NCBI RefSeq assembly: GCF_900187945.1
Contig: NZ_FYEH01000007.1
Coordinates: 178,889 to 242,888 of the forward strand
Reading direction: 5' to 3'
Source of the DNA: Arboricoccus pini
GTDB taxonomy: Bacteria > Pseudomonadota > Alphaproteobacteria > Geminicoccales > Geminicoccaceae
DNA: 64,000 nucleotides
The notes under the pieces are model-generated. The model ran no database searches, was not told the DNA's origin, and saw nothing but the letters and a program-made list of their open reading frames with translations. Both the position numbers and the translations under genes were made by a program. This document shows, piece after piece, positions 9,704 to 17,754 of this stretch. How positions within the stretch are numbered: the stretch's first letter is position 1; each line of letters opens with the position of its first letter.

Positions 9704-10519
9704 TTGGCCACCGTCATCGTCGTAACGTCCGGCAAGGGCGGTGTCGGCAAGACAACCACATCGGCTGCCATCGCGACCGGTTTGGCCCAAAGGGGCAAGA
9801 AGACAGTCGTCATCGATTTCGATGTCGGTTTGCGCAATCTCGACCTCATCATGGGCGTCGAGCGGCGCGTCGTCTTCGACTTCATCAACGTCATCAATGA
9901 CGGGATCAGGCTGAACCAGGCCTTGATCAAGGATAAGCGGGTCGACAATCTCTTCATCCTGCCGACCTCGCAGACCAAGGACAAGGACGCGCTCACCCAC
10001 GAGGGCGTCGAGAAGGTGCTGGACGAGCTTCGCCAGGAGTTCGATTATATCGTCTGCGACAGCCCGGCCGGCATCGAGCGTGGAGCGCAGCTGGCGCTCT
10101 ATTTTGCCGATGAGGCCGTGGTCGTCACCAATCCTGAGGTCTCGAGCGTTCGCGACAGTGATCGCATCCTCGGCATCTTGAACAGCCGCTCACGCCGGGC
10201 CGAGCGCGGCGAGGCGGCGGTCAAGCAGCATCTCCTGCTTACGCGCTATGACCTGGAGCGGGTCGCGCGCGGCGAGATGCTCAAGCTCGACGATGTTCTG
10301 GACATCTTGGCCATTCCCGTGCTGGGCGTCATACCCCAGGATGATATGGTGCTGCAGGCCTCGAATATCGGCACGCCGATCATTCTGGACGAGCGTTCCA
10401 TCGCGGGGCAGGCCTATCGGGATTCGGTCTCGCGGCTCTTGGGCGAAACCCTCGAACTTCGCTACGTGGCGCCGCAAAAGCGCGGCTTCATGAGCTGGCT
10501 TCGGGGGAGGAGCGCGTGA
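9704..10519 (+). CDS. minD: Septum site-determining protein MinD
   Basis: This 271-residue ParA/MinD-type ATPase cycles between cytosol and membrane to position MinC away from mid-cell. The deviant Walker A motif GKGGVGKTT is at residues 10-18, the switch region DFDVGLRNLD follows, and DSPAGIERGA is the Walker B region. The C-terminus ends in a basic amphipathic helix (KRGFMSWLRG), the membrane-targeting sequence. I chose the TTG at 9704, which yields ATVIVVTSGK at the N-terminus and has GGAGGTTGAGGA just upstream; the longer frame would add an unrelated tail. The stop overlaps the minE start. Confidence 0.95.
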   Translation: MATVIVVTSGKGGVGKTTTSAAIATGLAQRGKKTVVIDFDVGLRNLDLIMGVERRVVFDFINVINDGIRLNQALIKDKRVDNLFILPTSQTKDKDALTHEGVEKVLDELRQEFDYIVCDSPAGIERGAQLALYFADEAVVVTNPEVSSVRDSDRILGILNSRSRRAERGEAAVKQHLLLTRYDLERVARGEMLKLDDVLDILAIPVLGVIPQDDMVLQASNIGTPIILDERSIAGQAYRDSVSRLLGETLELRYVAPQKRGFMSWLRGRSA

Positions 10520-10788
10520 AACTCTTCGACCTTTTTCGTCGCTCGCGCGAGACGACTTCGGCCAATGCCGCCAAGCAGCGCCTGCAGGTGCTCTTGACGT
10601 TGGAGCGCTCGGCCATGACGGGGCCCGACTTTCTGCCCCTCATGCAGCGGGAGCTCCTCGACGTCATCAAGAAATATGTCGAGATCGACGACGGCAAAGT
10701 GAAGGTCGAGTTCGAGCGTGACCAGTCGATGTCGATGCTGGCGGTCAATATTGAGCTGCCGCCCGACATGCTCGGCAAGCCTGTCTGA
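10516..10788 (+). CDS. minE: Cell division topological specificity factor MinE
   Basis: This 90-residue protein stimulates MinD ATPase activity and drives pole-to-pole oscillation. The N-terminal amphipathic segment MKLFDLFRRS is the membrane-binding and MinD-contact region, followed by AKQRLQVLLTLER and the C-terminal dimerisation domain with LLDVIKKYVEID. The GTG start overlaps the minD stop by 4 bases (GTGA), which supports translational coupling in the minCDE operon. Confidence 0.95.
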   Translation: MKLFDLFRRSRETTSANAAKQRLQVLLTLERSAMTGPDFLPLMQRELLDVIKKYVEIDDGKVKVEFERDQSMSMLAVNIELPPDMLGKPV

Positions 10789-10871
10789 AGGCGGTTGGCA
10801 TTAAGCTGGTGTTAAGTCTTTTCCGATAGTGTCGGTCCCGCGATGGATGGTCGGCTATCGAAAGACAGAAG

Positions 10872-12020
10872 ATGTTGGGACTTACCCGTCGGGCGCATAA
10901 GCCTGAGGCCTTAGGCGAGGCCGGGCTGGACCAGCCCGATACTTGGCGACGGGCTGCCGTCTGGCTGGATGGCATGCCCACCGCCATTCTTGTGGTCGAC
11001 GTCGATAGCGGCCTCATTCTCTACGCTAATAAGGCGAGCGAGGCTTTGCTGGCGACGCTGCCGGGCCTCGGTCATGCGCTCGTCGGTGCGAGCCTGGAAA
11101 CGCTGCGTATCGACCGCGACCTTGCGCGGCAGGTCGTCGCCAGGCCCGAGGGTGGCCCACTTGGCGGCCGGCTGGAGGCAGGCGGTGAGATCATCGACCT
11201 TCTCTACTCGGCTCTGCCGGCCACGGAAGGCCGCCATGCCTTGGTGACTTGGTGGTCGGCAACCCAGCAAGCGACGATCGGCCGGCGATTCAAGAGCGAG
11301 CTTGCGACGGCCACGGGCAATATTGAGGCGGCAACAGACGGCCTCGAGCGGGCCAGCGGCGACATTCGCGGCATCATCGAAAAGACGGCGCGCGATGCGC
11401 AGGCAATGGCGGCGGCCGCCGGTGAGCTCGATCGGGCAGTAGCGGAGATTTCCGGCCAACTCGGGCGGGCGACCTCGATCGGTTCGGCCGCAGCGGGCGA
11501 GGCGCAGCGCGCGGAGAGCTGCATACGCGAACTGGCGGGCTCGGCGGCGACGATCGATTCGGTCGTCGGCATGATCCGCGAAATTGCCGAGCAGACCAAT
11601 CTTTTGGCCCTAAACGCGACGATCGAAGCGGCGCGTGCCGGCGATGCTGGGCGTGGCTTTGCCGTCGTCGCCCAGGAAGTGAAGCAATTGGCCTCGCAGA
11701 CCGCGCGTTCGACCCGTGACATCGCCGCCCAGGTGGCGGCCATCCAGCTTGGCACCGAGGCAGCGGTCAGCGCCATCGAGACAGTGAACCGTATCGCCAG
11801 CGAGATGCAGGGCGTCCTTACCATCATCGCAGCCGCGGTCGAGGAGCAGAGTGCGGCTACCAGCAACGTCGCGGCGATTATCGGCGGCGTGACTCATGCC
11901 GTGGCGGAGACCGAGGGCCACACACAGAATCTCGGTGAAGGAACCCAGGTCCTGCGTCAGCAGACCCAGGGTCTCGGCCATGCGGTCGAGCGCTTTATAG
12001 AGGCGGCCTCGATCCTCTAG
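10872..12020 (+). CDS. Soluble PAS-domain methyl-accepting chemotaxis protein
   Basis: This 382-residue chemoreceptor-like protein has no membrane segment. Residues about 25-140 form a PAS-like sensor ([20 protein letters not shown]), and the rest is an MCP signalling domain with the hairpin tip [18 protein letters not shown] and [14 protein letters not shown]. It lacks a C-terminal CheR-docking pentapeptide. The likely role is sensing a cytosolic ligand or redox cue and passing it to CheA/CheW. It lies 83 bases after minE, separated by an AT-richer stretch that could hold its own promoter. No cognate che genes occur in the window. Confidence 0.88.
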   Translation: MLGLTRRAHKPEALGEAGLDQPDTWRRAAVWLDGMPTAILVVDVDSGLILYANKASEALLATLPGLGHALVGASLETLRIDRDLARQVVARPEGGPLGGRLEAGGEIIDLLYSALPATEGRHALVTWWSATQQATIGRRFKSELATATGNIEAATDGLERASGDIRGIIEKTARDAQAMAAAAGELDRAVAEISGQLGRATSIGSAAAGEAQRAESCIRELAGSAATIDSVVGMIREIAEQTNLLALNATIEAARAGDAGRGFAVVAQEVKQLASQTARSTRDIAAQVAAIQLGTEAAVSAIETVNRIASEMQGVLTIIAAAVEEQSAATSNVAAIIGGVTHAVAETEGHTQNLGEGTQVLRQQTQGLGHAVERFIEAASIL

Positions 12021-12238
12021 TTCCGCCGATATTGCTGGTTTGTCGTTTCGCCCATGGGTCGGCGCTTCCACCTCGTGTCTCCGGCTCTGCCGGATATCAC
12101 GGGCTTTGCCCTGGACTTGCCTTGTACGGTATGGCGAGAAGGGTCGCGGCCTTGTGGCCAGCTCAGGATCGCGACCCGTAAATCTGAGTTCGGCAAAAGG
12201 TTGGCGAATGTGGCCGATCTCCCCGTCGGGATTCCGTT

Positions 12239-12719
12239 CTAGACTTCCTTTGGCTCCTTGTTCTGAGAGGCATCGCTGATGGTCGCCAGCCGAATGACCA
12301 GATCCGACGTTGCGACCAGTAAATCCTTTGTGAAGCGCTTGAGAATGTCGGCTGCCGTCTGGCCGCCAATGTCCTTGATCAGGAGCTGGACACCCTTGAA
12401 ACTCTGCGGAAGGATGGTATCGAGGTAGATCGTATGGGTGTTGGCGGCCGTGGTCGCGCCGATGCCCTCCCGGCTGGAGAAACCGATCGCCACGATCATG
12501 AGGTCATGATCGTTCGGTTCACATGCGGCAGTCCCGTGACGAGCTCTACACGCTGCTCGCGGCGGCGCATCGATCGCCTGCTCCATGAGGCCTGCGGAAG
12601 CCGCTGCCGCTATGAGGTTCGTGGCCGAACCCGGAAGCGGTGGCTCGGCGGCGGCGCTGTGGGTCTGCAGCAGGCGTCGCAGCCATGGCGGCAGCACAAG
12701 GGAGCGTCATGCGCATCAT
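12239..12719 (-). pseudogene. Frameshifted small exported protein, unknown family
   Basis: Reading this strand across three frames gives a coherent protein. MRMTLPCAAAMAAT continues after a one-base shift as LLQTHSAAAEPPLPGS, completing a signal peptide. After ATNLIAAAASAGLMEQAI a second shift is needed to read RREQRVELVTGLPHVNRT, and a third to reach MIVAIGFSSREGIGATTAAN, followed by an open tail ending KEPKEV. Each piece has protein-like composition, while the unshifted continuations become arginine/proline-rich. I see no known family. It could instead be a real short ORF from about 12500 downward; the frameshift reading is an inference from composition. Confidence 0.4.
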
Positions 12720-12938
12720 TTCTTGCTCACATAGCCGGGGCGTACGGCTCAAGGATCGATCGTCGCGCCTCGGCATCAGGCGCCTCGCGAAGCGCCCGCC
12801 TTTTTTGCAGGGCGGAAACTTAAGTAGGATCGATTGGTAAGCCCAAGCACAGGCCAATCGCGGGGAACGCCCTTCCCGGCCGGCTGTTCTCGAGCCACCT
12901 GTGGGCATCGCCTTTTCGCTGATCATCCGAGAGGGGAT

Positions 12939-14132
12939 ATGGGACGCCTCGAGATCTTCGATGGCCTGCGCGGCTATTTTCTTGTCTTCATGCTGATCAA
13001 CCACCTGACTTTCACGGGCGGCTCCATCCTCTTGCACGTTAATCATGCCGAGCTCGGTTTCGTGCAGGATGCGCAGGGCTTCGTCTTCCTTTCGGGCCTG
13101 CTGGTCGGCATGGTCTATGCACGGCGGATGGCGAAAGACGGGTTCCGGCAAGCGTGCCAGCGCATGTGGAAGCGCGCGCTCGAACTCTATGCCTATGCCA
13201 TGGGCTGTCTTGTCGTCATCCTTCTTCTCAGCAGGCTCCTTCACTATTCGTGGGTCTTTTGGGGTGCATGGCTGGGCCAGCTGATCCGTGGCGACCTTAC
13301 CTTCAAGGTGGCGGCTGCAACCTTGCTCTACCAGCCCACCTTCATGGACATCCTGCCACAATATATCTTTTATCTGATGGCGGCCCCGCCGCTCGTCTGG
13401 CTCTGCTTGAACGGCCGCTTTGCCTATGTGGCGATCGGCTCGCTGCTCCTCTGGTTCGCCGTGCAAGTCGGGCTCCATCTGCCACTTGTCGACGGGGCGG
13501 ACCATGTGCTTGGCGGCTTGCGGACGAACCTTACACTTCGCGCCGGCTTCGATCCCCTGGCCTGGCAACTCCTCTTCGTCGCCGGCCTCGTCCTGGGCGC
13601 CCTAAGCTCGACGCGGCAACTCGACTGGCGGCGAGTCTTCGGCCCGAGCCAGACCATGGCCATCAAGGCAGCCCTGGCTTTTCTCGTCTTTTTCGCCGCC
13701 CTGCGCCTCGCGGAGACCTTTGACCTCTTATCCGACGATGTCATGGCAAGGTTGGCGTTCCTTGAGCGACGCGCCGAATTCGGACCAATCGGCATGCTGA
13801 ATTTTGCCGCTTTGGCCTATGCCGTGGGCTGGATCCTGATGGCCGGCCCCATGGCCGAGGCCTCGTGGGTCCGACGCCTTGCCGGGTGGCTCACCGCGCT
13901 TTTTTCGCTGCCGGCCCTGAGGCTGCTCGGCCGGCACTCGCTCCAGGTCTATGCCTTCCACGTCGTTATCATCTATCTGATGCGGGGCCTTGATTGGCAT
14001 TACGGACCCTTCAGCAACGCGACCAAGATCCTGCTGACGGGCTTTGGGCTGGCTCTGCTGACGCTGCCGGCACTGCTGCGCGAAATGCCGCTGGGCCAAA
14101 TGTGGCGCCCGCGTGTCATGACGAGCCGCTAG
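12939..14132 (+). CDS. opgC: OpgC-family membrane acyl/succinyltransferase
   Basis: This 397-residue multi-pass membrane protein has about ten predicted helices. It opens with the OpgC-family signature (RLEIFDGLRGYFLVFMLINH) and continues with FVFLSGLLVGMVY and LYQPTFMDILPQYIFYL. OpgC proteins transfer succinyl groups to periplasmic glucans in E. coli, and relatives decorate other periplasmic or surface glycans. The ATG at 12939 is preceded by GAGAGGGG. With opgH at 1.9 kb in the same window, substitution of periplasmic glucans is a reasonable role, but the genes are 9 kb apart and the adjacent surface-glycan locus offers another possible substrate. Confidence 0.82.
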   Translation: MGRLEIFDGLRGYFLVFMLINHLTFTGGSILLHVNHAELGFVQDAQGFVFLSGLLVGMVYARRMAKDGFRQACQRMWKRALELYAYAMGCLVVILLLSRLLHYSWVFWGAWLGQLIRGDLTFKVAAATLLYQPTFMDILPQYIFYLMAAPPLVWLCLNGRFAYVAIGSLLLWFAVQVGLHLPLVDGADHVLGGLRTNLTLRAGFDPLAWQLLFVAGLVLGALSSTRQLDWRRVFGPSQTMAIKAALAFLVFFAALRLAETFDLLSDDVMARLAFLERRAEFGPIGMLNFAALAYAVGWILMAGPMAEASWVRRLAGWLTALFSLPALRLLGRHSLQVYAFHVVIIYLMRGLDWHYGPFSNATKILLTGFGLALLTLPALLREMPLGQMWRPRVMTSR

Positions 14133-14246
14133 AACAGCAATTCAACGTGAAGGCGTAATCGTCAGGCGCCTCCGGGCTGGCTCCTTGGCACGTGATGTGA
14201 CATTGTTTGCGTTCGGCTCGGTTGATCGGTCTCCGTTCGTCCGAGC

Positions 14247-15602
14247 ATGGTCAACGCCCCTGCAAGCGTGTCGATGAAATCGATCTCTCGTCTATCGCTC
14301 ACCCGACCGTTCCGTCCGATCCGGCGGCTTCTCGGAATCCTACCGCGCCGCAAAGGCGGCGCCTTGCTGATGATGGCGCGCAATCGGCGCGGCTTCGAGA
14401 ACGGCCTGGAGCTCTTCAAGGCGCTGCACGCGGCGTTCCCGCGCATGAATCTGCTAGTTGCCTCGAGCGATCGCGCCGCGCGTCGCGCCGCGCGCTGCTC
14501 GGGCCTCCCGGTACATGTCTATCCGCTGCCGCTGCCCTTCCTTGGCGCCGATGCGCGTTTCATCACAGCACTTCAGCCGAACCTTCTTCTGCTTCCCGAC
14601 GGCGGCCGGGGGCTGCCGCGGCGTCTGATCGACAGACTGGCGGTCGATGGTGCCGCCACGTTGATGCTGGGTCGCCCACGCCGTGGCCTCATGCGGCGCT
14701 TGTCGCTGGCCCCGGATCTGATCGTCGTGCCGCCCGCCGAGCGCGCGGCCCTGGCGGTTGCCGACGACCCCGCGACCACCGTTATCGAACTCGACCATGA
14801 GCACGCATCGGGGACGATGCTGGCACCCGTGGTGGACCGGGCGACGCCGCTCATCGTCGCCAAGCGCGAGCTTTATCGCCGCTCGGTGCTCAAGCGCGAC
14901 CGGGCGCTCGAGCCGCCGCCGCAGGGTTTTCGCGCGGTCGAGACGCTCGAGGAACTGCGCCAGCGCCTTGGCGGCCCGCAAAACATCATCTGCCTGGGCA
15001 ACGGGCCATCCTCGGAAGACCCGCGGCTCGCCGACTTCGCTTTTGATTGCTGCTTCAGAGTCAATCACTCCTGGGCCACGCGCGGGTTTCTGACCACCCC
15101 CGACATGGTCTTCACCGGCGCCAAGCAGAGCATCGAGCGACTGCCCGAGCAGCGGCTGTTCGGCTTCTTCTCGATTGAATCCGAGCGGGACATATTGGGC
15201 CGGTTCACGGCGACGTCGCGCAAGCTCGACTATGCCACCGCAGAGCGGTTGGGCAGCACGGATTTCAGCCGTTTCGGCTTTTACCGGCCCACCAACGGCG
15301 CCGTGATGATCGCCGTGGCCGTGGCCCTGCGGCCCGCGCGGCTGATCGTGGGCGGCATCGACCTTTTCCGCCACCCCGCCGGCACCTATCCGGGCGATAC
15401 TTCCACGCCCAACGCCTATGCCGCCCCACACGCGCCCGACCTGGAACTCGATTTCATCCTGGACATGCTGGAATCGCTGGAGGGCGAGATCGTCATTGTC
15501 GGCGACGTGCTGCGCGAGGAATGGGACAAACGCCAGCAGGCGCGCGCCAGGCAATCGCCCAGCGGCCGGCCGGCGCCGCTGGCGCAAGGTGCTGCCCTCT
15601 AG
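14247..15602 (+). CDS. Two-domain glycosyltransferase-like protein with a sialyltransferase (GT29)-like C-terminus
   Basis: This 451-residue protein has no signal peptide. The N-terminal half (residues about 35-190) reads like the acceptor half of a GT-B enzyme: NGLELFKALHAAFPRMNLLVAS and ALQPNLLLLPDGGRG recall the Kdo-transferase N-domain. The C-terminal half (about 245-425) carries IICLGNGPSSEDPRLAD, an FRVNHS strand, FYRPTNGAVMIAVAVAL and LIVGGIDLF, the same order as sialyl motifs L and S and the putative HxxG-like tail region of GT29-like bacterial proteins. I infer a surface-glycan transferase role. It is convergent with the surface carbohydrate gene and shares a CTAG stop with it. The start codon is uncertain (14247 or 14274). 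Confidence 0.55.
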   Translation: MVNAPASVSMKSISRLSLTRPFRPIRRLLGILPRRKGGALLMMARNRRGFENGLELFKALHAAFPRMNLLVASSDRAARRAARCSGLPVHVYPLPLPFLGADARFITALQPNLLLLPDGGRGLPRRLIDRLAVDGAATLMLGRPRRGLMRRLSLAPDLIVVPPAERAALAVADDPATTVIELDHEHASGTMLAPVVDRATPLIVAKRELYRRSVLKRDRALEPPPQGFRAVETLEELRQRLGGPQNIICLGNGPSSEDPRLADFAFDCCFRVNHSWATRGFLTTPDMVFTGAKQSIERLPEQRLFGFFSIESERDILGRFTATSRKLDYATAERLGSTDFSRFGFYRPTNGAVMIAVAVALRPARLIVGGIDLFRHPAGTYPGDTSTPNAYAAPHAPDLELDFILDMLESLEGEIVIVGDVLREEWDKRQQARARQSPSGRPAPLAQGAAL

Positions 15603-17134
15603 GCTGGTCGCGATCCGGCCGCGCGCCGCCGGCCCAGCTGAAGCGGCAAGGCACGCTGAGCCGTCAGGCCTTTGATGCAGTGCGACGGAGCAGCCAGCCC
15701 GTCCGCCTCCATCGTCCCGGCCGCAAGATCATCGTCCTGGCCGGCCACAATGCCATGCGCGCGCAGCCAGTAGGTCTGTGGCGCCTCCGGGCCGAGCGGT
15801 GCGGCCCCGAGATCGACGCCGGCAAAGCGCCCGAGCAGCCGGCTGAAGACATGTAGCCTCGCCTGGAGATCGACCAGCGCCGCACCGGCTTCTTCCGGCG
15901 GATAGAAATGCGCGTTCAACCGGGCGACCGAGCGGCATGTCTCCGGCCCCTCCTTGCGCAGTTCATGCCAATGCCAGCGCCAGCGGCTGATCCTGGCGTT
16001 GAGGTCAAGTCGCGGTGGCGGCAACTCGGCCAGGGCATCGGCGATGCGGTCGGCCGCCAAAATTCCCTTCATCCCGGTCAGCCGGTGCGCGACGAGTTCC
16101 CGGGCCATCGGATCGGCACGCGGCGTATCGCCTGAGAGACAGGCATCCAGCCTTGCCAGCAGGGTGTCGAGGTCGCGCACCCGCTCGCTGCAAACGCCCG
16201 TCAGGAGCGGATCGAAGGCGTCGTTCTCGACCGGTCGATAGCTCAGCGCAGGACGCCCCATGAGGTAGGCCTCGACGGCTGTCGTGCAACTGTGATGGAT
16301 AACCTGGGTCGCTGCCATGATCCAGGGTTGCGCGGCATCCTCGTAGACGACATGCGCATTCGGCAAGCCGGTCAGCGACTGGCGCCAGGCATCCGGGCAC
16401 TCGGCCGGATGGGGCCGCACGACCAGCCGATGGTTGGGAAACCGCCGGGCGATGGCCGGCAGGGCCTCCTTGTAGGCGGCAAAGAGCCTGTGCCGGTAGC
16501 GGGCGAGGCCCGGATCATAATATGGGGGCGGCGTCTGGCCGGCCCGCGCCAGTTCGTCTGGATGGGGTAAGCGGTTCTGCTCCGGTGTGAAAGCGTTGAC
16601 CGCGGCGAAATTGCTGTTGAAGAGGATGAAGGGACCGAGCCTTGCCCGTATCGCCGCTGCCGCATCGGCATGGGCGCCGCGCAGTTCGGCGCGAAGCAGG
16701 TCGAAGCGCGCATTGCCGACGGCCCGCACTGGCGGGCGCGGCAGGCCCATTTCGACGCCCTCCCAGATGCGCGCATGCTCGGGCCCCCAAGCCAGCAGCA
16801 TGTCGGCCTGCGTCATCGTCGGCACATGGACGCGGCGGCGCAGATAGAGCTCGGTCGAGTAGGTGATAAGGCCCTCCTCGTCGAGGACCGCGATCCGGTG
16901 GCCGGCCTCTCGCCAGCGGCTATAGACCTCGGCATCCGGCTGCTGGACGGTCTTTCCCAGAAGGATCGCCGGAGGCAGCGACGCATGGCGGCGAATGAGC
17001 GACTGGCGATTGCCCATCAAGACGGGATGGCCGCGCTCTGCCAGAACCGCTCCCAGAAGCAGCATGCCATCCAGCTCCCGATTGCGGATCTCGATCGGCA
17101 GGACGACGAGGGGACGGCTCGAGGGAAGGGTCAT
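15599..17134 (-). CDS. Surface carbohydrate biosynthesis protein
   Basis: This 511-residue cytosolic protein begins RPLVVLPIEIRNRELDGMLLLGAVLAERG, the hallmark of the surface carbohydrate biosynthesis family often found in legionaminic/pseudaminic or capsule clusters. Later segments include WGPEHARIWEG, GNARFDLLR, FILFNSNFAAVN, VVRPHPAE and VIHHSCTTAVEAYLMGRPAL, a pattern shared with CDP-glycerol glycerophosphotransferase and GT-B folds. It likely transfers or polymerises a sugar of an envelope glycan. The ATG at 17134 overlaps the stop of the upstream broken gene (ATGA), so it belongs to the same operon as the nucleotide-sugar dehydrogenase. The C-terminal 90 residues are less conserved-looking. 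Confidence 0.75.
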   Translation of the reverse strand: MTLPSSRPLVVLPIEIRNRELDGMLLLGAVLAERGHPVLMGNRQSLIRRHASLPPAILLGKTVQQPDAEVYSRWREAGHRIAVLDEEGLITYSTELYLRRRVHVPTMTQADMLLAWGPEHARIWEGVEMGLPRPPVRAVGNARFDLLRAELRGAHADAAAAIRARLGPFILFNSNFAAVNAFTPEQNRLPHPDELARAGQTPPPYYDPGLARYRHRLFAAYKEALPAIARRFPNHRLVVRPHPAECPDAWRQSLTGLPNAHVVYEDAAQPWIMAATQVIHHSCTTAVEAYLMGRPALSYRPVENDAFDPLLTGVCSERVRDLDTLLARLDACLSGDTPRADPMARELVAHRLTGMKGILAADRIADALAELPPPRLDLNARISRWRWHWHELRKEGPETCRSVARLNAHFYPPEEAGAALVDLQARLHVFSRLLGRFAGVDLGAAPLGPEAPQTYWLRAHGIVAGQDDDLAAGTMEADGLAAPSHCIKGLTAQRALPLQLGRRRAAGSRPA

Positions 17135-17751
17135 TTCAAAAAGGTAAGCGCTGCATGGGCAAGGATAGTGGCCTCCGCTGGGCGGCCCTGCCGTCGCCAC
17201 GGATCTGATCGGGACGGGGCCGTTCGCGGCGCATCGCGGTGAGAACGGCCCACTTTATGGCCTCCTGGCTCATGCGGCACGTCGATGGCATAGGCTCCCC
17301 GGTCGCGCTGGCGGCTGCCGATATCATTCGCCCGTACGCCCGGATAGGCGCATTTGCCGATGCTGACGCCGGAATTGCCGGCAATGGCGATGGCACACTT
17401 GAGAACGTTCAGGAAATCCTCCGGCGCCAGGGTCTTGAAGAATTGGACGTGCGGGATCGCGTGTTTTGCGCGAAAGCGGCGGGTGCCATGCGAAGTCGTG
17501 TCCGAGCCGGCATCGGTGTTGGGCCAGAACCAGAGGGCAGGGACGGGAGGGCCGACCCTCCGGCCCTCGGCGGCGATGGCCGGATCGTCGGTCGAGAGAA
17601 GAGCCTGGTCGATCCAGGGGAGCCACTCGATCGCGTCGGTCGTCCAGGCGACGAGCGAGCGCCCCGCTACGTCTTGCAGATTTTTGTCGCGAATGCCCTT
17701 GCTGCCTCCCCGGGCGGGAACAACGGATAGAACGGCTTTGCCGGCGAACAT
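17131..17751 (-). pseudogene. Broken hybrid: NeuA-like cytidylyltransferase N-terminus joined to NeuC/WecB-like UDP-GlcNAc 2-epimerase C-terminus
   Basis: The open frame starts like a CMP-acylneuraminate cytidylyltransferase: VVPARGGSKGIRDKNL, then LLSTDDPAIAAEGRRVG. At about 17545 it switches without warning to the C-terminal half of a hydrolysing UDP-N-acetylglucosamine 2-epimerase: WFWPNTDAGSDTTSHG, HVQFFKTLAPEDFLNVLK, GNSGVSIG and NDIGSRQRDRG. Near 17275 the epimerase reading moves to another frame (SQEAIKWAVLTAMRRERP, QIRGDGRAAQR) and then returns for the final TILAHAALTFLK. So a deletion seems to have fused two neighbouring genes and later frameshifts disabled the product. It lies 3 bases after the dehydrogenase stop and overlaps the following gene by 4 bases. 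Confidence 0.8.
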
Positions 17752-17754
17752 CGC

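Noticed and set aside
17131..17751. Calling the hybrid gene an intact cytidylyltransferase.
   Set aside because: Only its first third matches that family, and the remaining motifs are those of UDP-GlcNAc 2-epimerases, partly out of frame.
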